Shown here: positions 36,524 to 45,943 of the stretch, in pieces | Numbering within the stretch: the stretch's first letter is position 1 | How the letters are laid out: the number at the start of each line of letters is the position of its first letter | Assembly (NCBI GenBank): GCA_029782215.1 | Contig: JAKOVD010000024.1 | Location: 62,001-126,000, forward strand | Length of the DNA: 64,000 nucleotides | Direction of reading: 5' to 3' | Source: Chloroflexota bacterium | GTDB taxonomy: Bacteria; Chloroflexota; Anaerolineae; J102 | Notes under the pieces: model-generated | The model's input: the letters and a program-made list of their open reading frames with translations, nothing else | Databases searched by the model: none | Told to the model about the DNA's origin: nothing | Program-made: the position numbers and the translations under genes

Positions 36524-37177
36524 TCACCCGTGACCTTCCACCTCCCAGCGTACCAGGTAGAGTTCGTGGATGACGGTAAAGCCGAGCTTCTCGTACAGGA
36601 AGCGGGCGGCGGTGTTGGTCTGAAACAGGCACAAGAACGCGCGCTTGTCTTCCTCAGCCAGGTGCTGGACGAGCGCCGCCACCACCTGGCTGGCATAGCC
36701 ACAGCGGCGGTGCTGGGGATGGGTGACAATGGAGCCGATCTCGCTGAAACCCGGCACTTGGGTTTGCACACCGCCCATGGCGACGAGCTCACCGCCCGTC
36801 ATGACCCCATAGAAGGAGCCACGGGCCAGGGATTCAGCGCCAAAGACCATCGCGTCGCCGATCAACGCCAGATCGCGCATCGCCGGCAGATCGCCAGGTG
36901 TCAACAAGTGGGCAGCGCCCGGATCGAGGTCTGCCGGCTCCCCGCCGTACAGCATTTGCCATTCCGGCCTGATGTCGAGGACGTGAACGCTGGCGTGCAA
37001 CAGATCGAGGACGCGGCGCGAGGCCAGAGTATAGACGATCTCGCCAGGCGCCACCAGCGCGCCGGCCAGCTCTCTGATAAGGTCAGGGTCTGAGCCTTCC
37101 ACCGAGACCGCTGCAAAAGGCAGTCCCAGGTGGCGTGCCAGGTAGTGCGAGCTGCCTGCCGTGACAAAGCGGCACAA
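36524..37177 (-). CDS. GNAT-family N-acetyltransferase
   Basis: The acetyl-CoA binding core reads FSEIGSIVTHPQHRRCGYAS then QVVAALVQHLAEEDKRAFLC and ends FLYEKLGFTVIHELYLVRWE, a standard GNAT domain in the C-terminal half (about residues 115-217). The only usual start codon is TTG at 37177. The same frame stays open and protein-like further upstream (WLDQDPSQALAHFTWINNVT) to the stop of the preceding gene near 37297, without ATG, GTG or TTG. The true start may therefore be a rare codon. The substrate is unknown. Confidence 0.75.
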   Translation of the reverse strand: MCRFVTAGSSHYLARHLGLPFAAVSVEGSDPDLIRELAGALVAPGEIVYTLASRRVLDLLHASVHVLDIRPEWQMLYGGEPADLDPGAAHLLTPGDLPAMRDLALIGDAMVFGAESLARGSFYGVMTGGELVAMGGVQTQVPGFSEIGSIVTHPQHRRCGYASQVVAALVQHLAEEDKRAFLCLFQTNTAARFLYEKLGFTVIHELYLVRWEVEGHG

Positions 37178-37296
37178 GGCAGCGCCTTCAGTGACGTTGT
37201 TGATCCAGGTAAAATGGGCCAGCGCCTGGCTGGGATCCTGGTCAAGCCAGGTCGCAGCAAGGCTGGCAGCAGCCTGAAGGTCGGTTGCCGTGGGCG

Positions 37297-38151
37297 CTAC
37301 TCTCGGTAGTCGTAGAAGCCGCGACCCGACTTGCGACCCAACAGCCCTGCCGTCACCATCTGGCGCAGCAAGGGCGGGGCCTTGAAGCGTGGCTCGCCGT
37401 ATTCCTCGTACAGCACGTCCGCCACGGCCAGGGTGGTGTCCAGCCCCACCAGGTCGGCCAGTGTCAGCGGTCCCATCGGATGCGCCAGGCCCAGCTTGAC
37501 ACCGGCATCGATGTCCTCTTTGGTGGCCAATCCAGCCTCATAGAGCTTGATGGCGTCGATGATGTACGGGATGAGAAGGCGATTGACGATGAAGCCGGGG
37601 CTGTCCTTAGCAACGACCGTGGTCTTGCCCAGCCGGGCGCCCACTTCCTGCGCCGTTGCCAGCGTTTCATCGCTGGTGAGGATGCCTCGCACCAGCTCGA
37701 GCAACTGCATGACGGGCACGGGATTGAAAAAGTGCATGCCGATGACTTTGTCAGGCCGTCCCGTGACCGCCGCTAGGGCAGCGATGCTGATAGACGACGT
37801 GTTGGTGGCTATGATCACTTCGGGCCGCAGGACGGCGTCCAGTGTACGGAACACCATCTTTTTGGGCTCGGGGTTCTCGGTGATGGCCTCGATCACCAGA
37901 TCGGCCGGCGCCAGGTCCTGGAGGTCGGCCACGCCGCGAATGCGCCGCAGCGTCGCCTCGGCCTCTTCGGCGCTGATCTTGCCGCGGCTGGCCGCGCGCT
38001 CGATGGATTTGCGCACGCGTCCCAGGCCTGCCTTGAGGAGGTCTTCGTTCATCTCGCCCACAAGAACGTTGAATCCTGAACGGGCGCAAACCTCGACGAT
38101 GCCCGATCCCATCAGGCCACAACCAACAATGCCAATGGTTTCAATTGTCAC
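37297..38151 (-). CDS. 3-hydroxybutyryl-CoA (3-hydroxyacyl-CoA) dehydrogenase
   Basis: A 284-residue NAD-dependent dehydrogenase of fatty-acid or butyrate-type metabolism. The N-terminal Rossmann motif is IGIVGCGLMGSGIVEVCARS. Catalytic regions are NTSSISIAALAA, GMHFFNPVPVMQLLELV with the catalytic His, and KDSPGFIVNRLLIPYI. The C-terminal domain includes LGLAHPMGPLTLADLVGLDT. The GTG at 38151 was chosen because AAAGGAG lies just upstream and the length equals the family norm. It could serve acetoacetyl-CoA reduction, but no partner thiolase or crotonase is in view. Confidence 0.92.
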   Translation of the reverse strand: MTIETIGIVGCGLMGSGIVEVCARSGFNVLVGEMNEDLLKAGLGRVRKSIERAASRGKISAEEAEATLRRIRGVADLQDLAPADLVIEAITENPEPKKMVFRTLDAVLRPEVIIATNTSSISIAALAAVTGRPDKVIGMHFFNPVPVMQLLELVRGILTSDETLATAQEVGARLGKTTVVAKDSPGFIVNRLLIPYIIDAIKLYEAGLATKEDIDAGVKLGLAHPMGPLTLADLVGLDTTLAVADVLYEEYGEPRFKAPPLLRQMVTAGLLGRKSGRGFYDYRE

Positions 38152-38201
38152 AGATAGGCTCCTTTGCGACTGTCTTATGACCAGGCCTGTGTCAAGGATG
38201 G

Positions 38202-38615
38202 TCACGTGGTTGGGACAGCACCCAACAGATCATGGATGACCGCCAGCAAAAGGGCGTGGCGGTCAGAAAGCGCCTGCCAAAGCTCCCGATGGGGATCATC
38301 AGGAACATCAAGCCGTGTTTGGTACCAGGCTAGCGAGCGTTCCAGCCCCACCCGGATGTACTGCAGCCGCGTACTCTGTGTGCGCCGCCTGCGGGCTTCG
38401 GTGATCGTGTCATCGTTGCCCGTCACGCGACCGGGGGCATGACCCGCCAGGCGCAAAGCCCGTGCCAGCATCTCGATGCACTCCTTCTCCACCTCCACCA
38501 TCTGCCGCAGCAAACGGTCGAAGGGGAGCGTAGGATCGGTGCTCAAATACTCCTGGCAAATGACCACCCAGGACTGGTGAAAACGCAGGTTGGTAACAAG
38601 GTCGGTCACCTCAGC
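38202..38615 (-). CDS. Hypothetical helical protein
   Basis: A 137-residue protein predicted to be largely alpha-helical (VEKECIEMLARALRLAGHAP, TQSTRLQYIRVGLERSLAWY). The ATG at 38615 follows GAGGAT. A four-helix, ferritin-like or DinB-like fold is possible but the expected metal ligands cannot be assigned. It lies between the PIG-L and hydroxyacyl-CoA dehydrogenase genes in the same orientation. Confidence 0.6.
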   Translation of the reverse strand, partial: AEVTDLVTNLRFHQSWVVICQEYLSTDPTLPFDRLLRQMVEVEKECIEMLARALRLAGHAPGRVTGNDDTITEARRRRTQSTRLQYIRVGLERSLAWYQTRLDVPDDPHRELWQALSDRHALLLAVIHDLLGAVPTT

Positions 38616-38641
38616 CATGAGCGTAATCCTCGTGCACAATC

Positions 38642-39475
38642 CTAACCCGCATGGTCCTGCCCTTCAACGTTGACGGCGAATTCCAGACCGGTCTCCAGGG
38701 CTTCATGCGGCGGCAGGGTGACGGCCAAATGATGGGCCAACAGCCGGAAGTACTCACGGCTGTAGACGAGCTTCTGCTGGTCCAGCGGCAGGTTGCTGAA
38801 CATCCCCTTGGGGTTGTGCTGCGAGAGATGGCACGCCCAGCCGGCGGCCCGCGTTTCCACCCAGGCAGCGGTATCGATCACACAATGGAGGTTCTCAGGT
38901 GGATCGGCAACGAAGGCGAGCTGCCGGCCGTTCAGGTGGACTCGATGCTCGCGAAAGCCCGGCAGCGCGTCAAAAGCCGAGTCCGGAATGGCACGGGTGA
39001 ACAGCTTGGGGACAGCCCAGGCGGGACCCGATGCTGGCAGATACCCGGCATCGGCCCCCGCATGGAAAGCCGCCAGCACGCGCTCATGCACACCGATGTG
39101 GTCAGGGTGTGGATAGCCGCCATGCACCGGGTGCGTCAGGAGGATGTGCGGCCGCAGGCGGCGCACGATGGGCACGATCTGGGCGACGGCCTGATCCACT
39201 GGCACCTCGGCGACGCCCCCATCCGGCCAATCCAGCCACTCCAGGTGTTGGATGCCAAGCTGCGCACAGCAGCAGGCCAGCTCCGTGGTCCGCACGGCCG
39301 CCAGCGTCGCCGGCGTGGCGCAGTCGCTGCAGTAAATGGTGGCGGCTTCCCCGCGCGTGGCGCAGACAAGCGTGATGTCGGCCCCGGCATGGGCGTACTT
39401 GGCCAGGGTGCCGCCTGCCGCCAGCTCGTCGTCGGGATGGGCGTAGATGGCAAGGATGCGCAAAGGTTCGGTCAT
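38642..39475 (-). CDS. PIG-L (LmbE) family deacetylase
   Basis: A 277-residue zinc-dependent de-N-acetylase of the LmbE/MshB/BshB type. The N-terminal metal motif is AIYAHPDDELAAGGTLAKYA. The second is THPVHGGYPHPDHIGVHERV. Such enzymes remove acetyl groups from GlcNAc-type sugars in thiol or glycolipid synthesis. The ATG at 39475 lies 6 nt after TATAAT (39487-39482), suggesting a leaderless message; an upstream in-frame ATG overlaps that box. The substrate is unknown. Confidence 0.88.
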   Translation of the reverse strand: MTEPLRILAIYAHPDDELAAGGTLAKYAHAGADITLVCATRGEAATIYCSDCATPATLAAVRTTELACCCAQLGIQHLEWLDWPDGGVAEVPVDQAVAQIVPIVRRLRPHILLTHPVHGGYPHPDHIGVHERVLAAFHAGADAGYLPASGPAWAVPKLFTRAIPDSAFDALPGFREHRVHLNGRQLAFVADPPENLHCVIDTAAWVETRAAGWACHLSQHNPKGMFSNLPLDQQKLVYSREYFRLLAHHLAVTLPPHEALETGLEFAVNVEGQDHAG

Positions 39476-39489
39476 AGGCAGATTATACA

Positions 39490-40605
39490 TCATCCCACCC
39501 AGCGGATGAGGCCGGTTTGGGCGACTTCATACCCGCCCAAGGCGCCGATCATCGCTCTCGCGGCAGGAGTCGCCAGCCATTGGGCCAGGGCCTGGATCGC
39601 AGGATGGTCCCAGGCGCTGACCGGGATCACGAACTCGTAGGGTTCGGTCGCCAACAGAACAAAGCCAAGGCCATAGGCGAGGGCGGCCGCCTCGATGCCC
39701 AGGCCCACATCCGCCCGCCCCTCGGCAACCAACCGCGCCACCTCAAAATGAGTGGTAGCCTCAACTTCCGCCCACGCCCGGTCAGGCCATGCCAGACCCT
39801 GGCGCTGCATCTGTGTTTCCAGCCACACGCGCGTCCCGGCGCCGCGCTGCCGGTTGGCGAAACGCAGGCGACTTCCGGCCAGTTCTTCCAGGCTGCACAA
39901 ACCGGCCGGATTACCCGGCTGCACGATCAGGCCCAGGTGGCGTTGGGCGAGCAGGAGCAGGGCCACGCGTTGGCCGGGCAGCAGACGCTGCACCGTGGCC
40001 GCATTGTAGGTATCCGTGGCCTCGTCCCAGAGATGGCTGCCGGCAAAGTCGGCTGCGCCCCCGGCAAGGGCCATCAACCCGCCCAGGCTGCCTTTGAAGC
40101 TAAGCCGCAGCGTGTACCCCGGGGCGATGGCCCCAAACCTGGCGGCGATGCGCGAGACGGCCGGGTCATGGCTGCCGCAAAGGCGCAGCACACGCGGCGG
40201 TGGCGGTGGCGGCGGCGCCGTGACCGCGCGCCAGCGGTCGATGGCAGCGCCCAGGGCCGCCTCCACCTCCTCGATCTTGTAGCCATGGCCCAACGCTTGC
40301 AACAAGAACGCCTCGGCCTGGTTGGCAAGACCGGCCTGCCGCAGCGGTGTCGCAGTCACAGGCGCCGTGAGGGTCGTGGCGACGCTCGTCCCGCGCCCCG
40401 GCAAGCTGAGAACCAAACCCTGGCGTGCCAGCTCCCGGTATGCCTTCTGCACGGTGCCCTGCGTGCAGCGCCACTGCACTGCCAGGTCGCGCACCGTAGG
40501 CAACGAGTCGCCGGCCTGCAGCCGGCCATACAGGATCTCCTGGCGAATGCTCTCGGCGATCTGTTGGTAGAGCGGTGTCCGGTCAGTCTGGCTCGTCGTC
40601 ATCAC
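39490..40605 (-). CDS. GntR-type regulator fused to a solute-binding domain
   Basis: A 371-residue fusion. Residues about 10-75 are a GntR winged helix (PLYQQIAESIRQEILYGRLQ, DSLPTVRDLAVQWRCTQGTV). After a Pro stretch (PPPPPPP near 135) the C-terminal part is a periplasmic-binding-like domain (LRLCGSHDPAVSRIAARFGA, GADVGLGIEAAALAYG-like region) related to PBP_like_2 molybdate-type proteins. It probably senses an anion or a cofactor precursor. It lies just downstream of the tungstate-binding lipoprotein gene, beyond a terminator. A TAGAGT box lies 6 nt before the GTG, suggesting a leaderless mRNA; ATG 40602 is the alternative. Confidence 0.82.
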   Translation of the reverse strand: MMTTSQTDRTPLYQQIAESIRQEILYGRLQAGDSLPTVRDLAVQWRCTQGTVQKAYRELARQGLVLSLPGRGTSVATTLTAPVTATPLRQAGLANQAEAFLLQALGHGYKIEEVEAALGAAIDRWRAVTAPPPPPPPRVLRLCGSHDPAVSRIAARFGAIAPGYTLRLSFKGSLGGLMALAGGAADFAGSHLWDEATDTYNAATVQRLLPGQRVALLLLAQRHLGLIVQPGNPAGLCSLEELAGSRLRFANRQRGAGTRVWLETQMQRQGLAWPDRAWAEVEATTHFEVARLVAEGRADVGLGIEAAALAYGLGFVLLATEPYEFVIPVSAWDHPAIQALAQWLATPAARAMIGALGGYEVAQTGLIRWVG

Positions 40606-40634
40606 CCCGCTACTCTAGCACGAAGCCCTCACAA

Positions 40635-40675
40635 GCAAAAGGACGGGCGGCTTGCAGCCTGACCCGTCCTTTTGC
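40635..40675 (-). terminator. Intrinsic terminator of the tungstate-binding protein gene
   Basis: GCAAAAGGACGGG and CCCGTCCTTTTGC form a perfect 13-bp stem with a 15-nt loop. It lies 31 nt past the stop of the lipoprotein gene. Confidence 0.85.
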
Positions 40676-40706
40676 CCCATCATCCCTGTGGTCACAGGGT
40701 CCTGGT

Positions 40707-41738
40707 TCAGCCGCCGCTCGTTCCCTTGGCATCCTGCCAGGGCTTCGAACTCGGCGTAAACAGCGTTTGGCCGAAATCCTTGACTCCGAACTGCTGGATC
40801 TTCTCCTGCACGGGCACAGAGGTGATCCAGTCGATGAACTTGTTGGCCAGATCATTCTTGATGTGCGCGCCCTTGTCGGGATTGACGGCGATCACCCCAT
40901 AGGGGTTGAAGAGCGCCTTGTCGCCCTCCACCAGGATCACCAGATCCAGCCCCTCCTTGCTGCGCGCCAGATAGGTGGCGCGGTCGCTGAGGGTGTAGGC
41001 CTGCTGCTCATTGGCCATGTTGAGCACAGCGCCCATGCCCTGACCTGCCGACACGTACCAGTCGCCCTTGGGCTCGATAGCGGCCGCCTTCCAGATCGCC
41101 TTTTCCTTGTTGTGCGTCCCCGAGTCATCGCCGCGCGAGATGAACGTCGACTTGGTCTCCGCCAGCTTGGCAAAGGCTTCTTTGGCCGTCTTCATGCCCT
41201 TGATGCCCGCAGGATCCTTCTCAGGCCCGATGATGATGAAGTCGTTGTACATCACATCCTCGCGGCGAACGCCATGCTTTGCATCCATGAACGTCTTCTC
41301 AGCCGCGGGCGAGTGCACCAGCAGCACGTCGGCGTTGCCTTCCTCGCCCAGCTTCATGGCCTGGCCCGAGCCGACCGCCACGACGTTGACCTTGACCCCA
41401 AACTGCTCCTCGAACATGGGCAGCAGATAGTCGAGCAGACCCGAATCCTGCGTACTGGTCGTGGTGGCCAGCATCAGCTCGTTTGGCCCGCCGGCGGCCG
41501 GCTTGGTGGGCGCCGCGGTGGGGGCTACCGTGGGCGCCGCCGTGGGTGCAGGCGGCTGCGTGGGTGCAACCGTAGGCGCCTCAGTCGGAGCGGCCGTCGG
41601 GGCCGGAGGCTGGGTTGGCGCCGCCGTAGGTGCGGGCGGCTGCGTCGGCGCCGCGGTCGGGGCCGCAGCAGGTGCGCAGGCCGCCAGGCTGGCGACCAAC
41701 AGCAGAAGCACAATAAGGGTCAGCGAGTGTTTCTTCAT
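40707..41738 (-). CDS. Tungstate ABC transporter substrate-binding lipoprotein (TupA-like)
   Basis: A 343-residue lipoprotein. The signal peptide LTLIVLLLLVASLAAC ends in a lipobox Cys. It is followed by a linker of about 65 residues built from APTxAPTQPP repeats. The binding domain starts NELMLATTTSTQDSGLLDYL and contains VNVVAVGSGQAMKLGEEGNA, DVLLVHSPAAEKTFMD and FISRGDDSGTHNKEKAIWKA, the pattern of TupA and related tungstate/molybdate binders. The ATG at 41738 follows AAGGAG. No permease or ATPase gene is adjacent, which is unusual. A regulator with a related sensor domain follows. Confidence 0.87.
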   Translation of the reverse strand: MKKHSLTLIVLLLLVASLAACAPAAAPTAAPTQPPAPTAAPTQPPAPTAAPTEAPTVAPTQPPAPTAAPTVAPTAAPTKPAAGGPNELMLATTTSTQDSGLLDYLLPMFEEQFGVKVNVVAVGSGQAMKLGEEGNADVLLVHSPAAEKTFMDAKHGVRREDVMYNDFIIIGPEKDPAGIKGMKTAKEAFAKLAETKSTFISRGDDSGTHNKEKAIWKAAAIEPKGDWYVSAGQGMGAVLNMANEQQAYTLSDRATYLARSKEGLDLVILVEGDKALFNPYGVIAVNPDKGAHIKNDLANKFIDWITSVPVQEKIQQFGVKDFGQTLFTPSSKPWQDAKGTSGG

Positions 41739-42010
41739 GAATCTCTTCTCCTTGTGGATGCCAGCACAGTTCCCTCCTCTGCGAGAGACATTTCTGGCAA
41801 AGTGTTTAGATAGCAGCATACAAGTATACGCTCCCGCCACAGAGCACGCCAAAACAGGGTTGTTTTCCGGCGCCCGACACACCTGGACGCGTCTATGGCA
41901 GCGACGGTCGCCAGCGCCGCTGGTCCGCAAAAACCAGCCATTTGACATCAGAATCGGAATGGCACGAAAGCGGGTGTATAATGGGATTTCCACCTCAAAG
42001 GAGAATTACA

Positions 42011-43438
42011 ATGAGTGCAAAGAAGAGTCGAGTCGCGATCCTGCGCACATCGCCTCGCACCGTTCTGGCCGACTACCACCGGCTCATGAACCTGGCGGGC
42101 TACCAGGACGTGATCGCCAAAGACGCCGATACGGCGCTCAAGGTCAACATCTCGTGGCACTTCTTCTTCCCCGCCAGTTCCACTACCCCCTGGCAGATGG
42201 AAGGCGTCATCCGCGGCATGCTGCAAGATGGCTACGACCCCAATCTCATCCATGCCTGTCACAACCGCACCGTCGTCATCGACGCACACCTGGGCGAACG
42301 CGAGAACAAGCAGATCAATGTCGTCCAGAAGTACGGCCTGCGCAACATTCACCTCTATGAAGGCGAAGACTGGATCAACATCCGCGACGCCGTGGGCGAC
42401 CTTGCCGACAGGTTCCTGGTGCTGAACGATGTCTACCCCGATGGCTTCTACATTCCCAAGCGCTTCATCGGTGAGAACATCATCCACCTGCCCACCATCA
42501 AGACGCACATCTTCACGACGACGACGGGCGCCATGAAGAACGCCTTCGGCGGCCTGCTCAACGAACGCCGGCACTGGACGCACCCCGTCATCCATGAGAC
42601 GCTGGTCGATCTGCTGATGATCCAGAAGCAGATTCACCGCGGTGTCTTTGCGGTGATGGACGGCACCTTCGCCGGCGACGGCCCCGGTCCCCGCTGTATG
42701 ATCCCGTACGTCAAGAACGTGATCCTGGCCAGCGACGACATGGTGGCCATCGACGCCGTCGCTGCCAAGCTGATGGGAATCGATCCCCTCTCGATCAAGT
42801 TCATCCGCACCGCCCATGAGCTGGAGTTGGGCTGCGGCGACCCGGATGAGATCGAGATCGTGGGCGATGTCGAAGCCGGCAGGCAGAACTGGCACTTCGT
42901 GGGCCCATTCCAGAAGATGACGTTCGCCTCCCGCATGCAGCACCGGATCTACTGGGGTCCGCTCAAGGGGCCCATCGAATGGTCGCTGAAGACGGTGCTG
43001 GCGCCCTGGAGCTATATCGCCTCCGTGGTCTATCACGACACCTTCTGGTACCCCTTCCTGGGCAAGGCCAAGATGCAGGCAGCGCTGAACAGCGAATGGG
43101 GCCGTCTCTTCCGCAACTGGGAAAACCTCAGGCCCGACGACCAGGGCTATCCCAACATCGGCTTCCAGGCGCCCAAGCTCAAGCGCGAGGGCATCGATGT
43201 CTTCTGGCGCTCCTTTGGCGTGCTGTGGACGGCTGTCAACGAGGCGCCCGAATTCGCCGCCTCCAGGCGCCGGCAGCAGGCCGCCCTGGAGGTTCTGGAA
43301 GAGGAGGAAGAAGGCGTCAGCCCTGCTGCCCCGCCGGCGCCCGCCTGGGCAGCACAAAACGCTACGCGGGTCCTGCCGATCCTGCTAGCGCTGCTGTCAC
43401 TGCTGCTCATACTCGCCTTCCGTAAGCGCCGGAAATAG
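42011..43438 (+). CDS. DUF362 domain protein with C-terminal membrane anchor
   Basis: A 475-residue protein. The DUF362 region (ADTALKVNISWHFFFPASST, IHLPTIKTHIFTTTTGAMKN, FGGLLNERRHWTHPVIHETL, MDGTFAGDGPGPRC and ASDDMVAIDAVAAKLMGID) spans about residues 1-300. The C-terminus has an acidic stretch (EVLEEEEEG), a Pro/Ala linker and a membrane segment (VLPILLALLSLLLILAF) ending RKRRK. DUF362 proteins are sometimes linked to Fe-S or cofactor maturation, but the function is not established. The ATG at 42011 has AAAGGAG upstream and a TATAAT at 41977-41982. Confidence 0.83.
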   Translation: MSAKKSRVAILRTSPRTVLADYHRLMNLAGYQDVIAKDADTALKVNISWHFFFPASSTTPWQMEGVIRGMLQDGYDPNLIHACHNRTVVIDAHLGERENKQINVVQKYGLRNIHLYEGEDWINIRDAVGDLADRFLVLNDVYPDGFYIPKRFIGENIIHLPTIKTHIFTTTTGAMKNAFGGLLNERRHWTHPVIHETLVDLLMIQKQIHRGVFAVMDGTFAGDGPGPRCMIPYVKNVILASDDMVAIDAVAAKLMGIDPLSIKFIRTAHELELGCGDPDEIEIVGDVEAGRQNWHFVGPFQKMTFASRMQHRIYWGPLKGPIEWSLKTVLAPWSYIASVVYHDTFWYPFLGKAKMQAALNSEWGRLFRNWENLRPDDQGYPNIGFQAPKLKREGIDVFWRSFGVLWTAVNEAPEFAASRRRQQAALEVLEEEEEGVSPAAPPAPAWAAQNATRVLPILLALLSLLLILAFRKRRK

Positions 43439-43447
43439 CCAACGCTC

Positions 43448-43476
43448 ACCTGCCAGGTCGTCGTGACCTGGCAGGT
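43448..43476 (+). terminator. Intrinsic terminator after the DUF362 gene
   Basis: ACCTGCCAGGTC and GACCTGGCAGGT form a perfect 12-bp stem with a 5-nt loop, followed by GTCTTTT. It lies 9 nt past the stop. Confidence 0.88.
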
Positions 43477-43498
43477 GTCTTTTGCACGGCTGTTCGCC

Positions 43499-44473
43499 AT
43501 GAACCCAACCGACGCCACCAACTACCTGCAGACCCTTGTCACCCGAAACGTGGCGGGCAAGCTGATCCTGTCCGTCGTCGTCCTCATCGTTCTGCTGCTT
43601 CTGCGCCGCGCCGCCATTCGCCTGCTGGAGACAAGGCACCTGGAGCCTACAGAGCGCTACCGGGCGGCCAAGGCCATCGAATACGTCTTCTATCTACTGC
43701 TCTTCCTCCTCGTCGCGCCCATCTGGCTGGAAGGCATCCAGGGTGTGTTGACCTTCGCCGGGCTGTTGGTGGCGGCCATCGCCGTCGCCTTGCGCGAGCC
43801 GATCGCCAGCATCGCCGCCTGGCTCTACATTCTCTGGCGCAAGCCCTTCGTTCTGGGGGATCGGGTCGAGGTGGATGGCGTGGCCGGGGATGTGGCGGAT
43901 ATCGGCCCCTTTGTGTTCTCGCTGATGGAGTTCGGGGATGCCAGCCGCAGCGTCCGCCAGTCCACGGGACGACTCATCCACATCCCCAACAGCTTTGTCT
44001 TCGGACAACGAGTGGCCAACGCCTCGCGGGTGTGGGCCTACATGTGGCACGAGATCCCCGTGGTGATCACCTTCGAAAGCGACTGGCCAAAGGCCAAAGC
44101 CGCTTTTCTGCAGATCGCCGAACGCCGGGCAGGACGCTTCGTGGCCGAGGCCGAAGCGGAGATGCGTAAGGCTGCCACGCAGATCATGGCCGTGGACGAT
44201 TCCCTGGCCCCGGCGGTCTACACGCGCGGCGCCGGGCATGGCGTAGAGCTGAGCATCCGCTTCGTCGTCGCCGTGCCGCAGCTTCGCCAGACCGAGCAGG
44301 CGATCTGGGAGGACATTCTCAATCTTTGCGCCAGGGACCCGTCGATCCGCCCGGCCTATCCGACCACGCGCGGCTTCTCCACCGTCCTGGACAACGTGAC
44401 CGGCAGTGCAGTGCCGTTTGTCCGGCCCCAGCCGCCCACAGTACAAGCAGTGGCCCCGTCGCCGTCAGACTGA
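43499..44473 (+). CDS. Mechanosensitive ion channel (MscS family)
   Basis: A 324-residue inner-membrane protein. It has hydrophobic segments LILSVVVLIVLLLL and AIEYVFYLLLFLLVAPIWLE, then the pore-lining region VLTFAGLLVAAIAVALREPI. The beta domain includes KPFVLGDRVEVDGVAGDVAD, typical of MscS channels that open on membrane tension. The C-terminal alpha/beta domain continues to about residue 290. The ATG at 43499 has no strong ribosome site and follows the upstream terminator closely. Confidence 0.88.
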   Translation: MNPTDATNYLQTLVTRNVAGKLILSVVVLIVLLLLRRAAIRLLETRHLEPTERYRAAKAIEYVFYLLLFLLVAPIWLEGIQGVLTFAGLLVAAIAVALREPIASIAAWLYILWRKPFVLGDRVEVDGVAGDVADIGPFVFSLMEFGDASRSVRQSTGRLIHIPNSFVFGQRVANASRVWAYMWHEIPVVITFESDWPKAKAAFLQIAERRAGRFVAEAEAEMRKAATQIMAVDDSLAPAVYTRGAGHGVELSIRFVVAVPQLRQTEQAIWEDILNLCARDPSIRPAYPTTRGFSTVLDNVTGSAVPFVRPQPPTVQAVAPSPSD

Positions 44474-44680
44474 GCCGCCCAAGCAAACCGAAACCCGGAT
44501 GCACCCCCAAGCTCGCCGCGAACCGGCGGTGCTCAGGAAAGAGCCTTTCGTGCACGCCAGATCTGTCGCGCAATACTGCTCAGTCCCACGCCTGTCGTGC
44601 ATGCCAAGGGCTTAAGTTGCGTAATGGTCCAAGACGACGACAATAGCGTCTCGGACGTAACGTTCCACCCCACTACTGCC
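44474..44680. other. Spacer before proA
   Basis: About 200 bp without a recognised gene, promoter or riboswitch. Small GC-rich inverted repeats are present around 44500-44555 but none is convincing. Confidence 0.4.
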
Positions 44681-45943
44681 ATGACAGACAATCCTCTTGT
44701 TGACCTGGGTCAACAGGCCCGGGCCGCTGCCCGCATCCTCGCCACCGCCCCTCCGGCCGCCAAAAACGCGCTGCTGGAAGCCATTGCCAGCGGCCTGCTC
44801 GCCCACCAGGAAACGATCCTCGCCGCCAACGCCCTGGACGTTGCCGATGGTAGGAGCGCCGGTCTGCGCGATAACCTGATCGACCGGATGCTCATCACCG
44901 AACAGCGCCTGGCCAGCTATGCCGCCGACACGCGCCACGTCGCCAACCTGCCCGACCCGATCGGCGCCGAATTCGATGGTCGTCTGCTGCCCAATGGTCT
45001 GCGCGTGAGCCGGCGCCGGACCCCCTTGGGCGTGCTGGGGGTCATCTACGAGGCGCGGCCCAACGTCACCATCGACATCGCCGCGCTGGCTCTGAAGACC
45101 GGCAACGCCGCCATCCTCCGCGGCGGCAAGGAGATCCAGCGCAGCAACCTGGCCATCCTGGCGGTCATCCACGACGCCCTTGCCCAGGCCGGCCTGCCAC
45201 CCGCCGCCATCCAGTACATCGACAACCCTGACCGGGCGCTGATCGGCCACCTGCTCAAGCTGCACGAGTACGTCGACGTCATCATCCCCCGCGGCGGCGC
45301 CAACCTCCACCGGTTCTGCCGCGAGAACAGCACGATCCCGGTCATCACCGGCGGCGTGGGCATCTGTCACTACTTCGTCGACGAGTCAGTCGATGTCGAC
45401 AAGGCGTTGCCCGTGATCCACAACGCCAAGACCCAGCGTCCGAGCGTCTGCAATGCGCTCGACACCCTGCTCGTGCACGAGCACATCGCCGCCAGCTTCC
45501 TGCCCCGTATGGTGGACTACCTGGCGCCGGCGGGCGTGACCTTCCGCGCCGACAAAACCGCCATGCGGCTGCTCAGCGGCTACGAGGCGGTGCAGCCGGC
45601 AGGACCCGATGATTTCGATACGGAATGGATGAACCTGACGCTGGGCCTGCGCGTGGTGCCGGGGCTTGATGCCGCCATCGATCACATCCGGCGCCACAGC
45701 CTCAATCACTCGGACGGCATCCTCACCCAGGACTGGAGCAATGCCCAGCGTTTTCTCAACGAGGTTGACAGCTCGGCGGTCTTTGTGAACGCTTCCACAC
45801 GCTTCAACGATGGCGGCCAGCTTGGCCTGGGCGCCGAGGTCGCAGTGAGCACCCAAAAGCTCCACGCCCGCGGCCCGATGGGCCTGGAGGAACTGACGAC
45901 CTACAAGTGGGTCGTGCTCGGCGACGGACATGTGCGATCATGA
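44681..45943 (+). CDS. proA: Gamma-glutamyl phosphate reductase
   Basis: ProA reduces gamma-glutamyl phosphate with NADPH to glutamate-5-semialdehyde in proline synthesis. The 420 residues carry [58 protein letters not shown] and the catalytic Cys in [19 protein letters not shown]. The C-terminal [20 protein letters not shown] is typical. The ATG at 44681 gives the family length. No proB is adjacent. The next gene overlaps its stop by 4 nt. Confidence 0.95.
   Translation: MTDNPLVDLGQQARAAARILATAPPAAKNALLEAIASGLLAHQETILAANALDVADGRSAGLRDNLIDRMLITEQRLASYAADTRHVANLPDPIGAEFDGRLLPNGLRVSRRRTPLGVLGVIYEARPNVTIDIAALALKTGNAAILRGGKEIQRSNLAILAVIHDALAQAGLPPAAIQYIDNPDRALIGHLLKLHEYVDVIIPRGGANLHRFCRENSTIPVITGGVGICHYFVDESVDVDKALPVIHNAKTQRPSVCNALDTLLVHEHIAASFLPRMVDYLAPAGVTFRADKTAMRLLSGYEAVQPAGPDDFDTEWMNLTLGLRVVPGLDAAIDHIRRHSLNHSDGILTQDWSNAQRFLNEVDSSAVFVNASTRFNDGGQLGLGAEVAVSTQKLHARGPMGLEELTTYKWVVLGDGHVRS

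Noticed and set aside
41942-41982. TTGACA at 41942 paired with TATAAT at 41977 as the DUF362 promoter
   Set aside because: The spacing is 29 nt, too long; only the -10 box is plausible.
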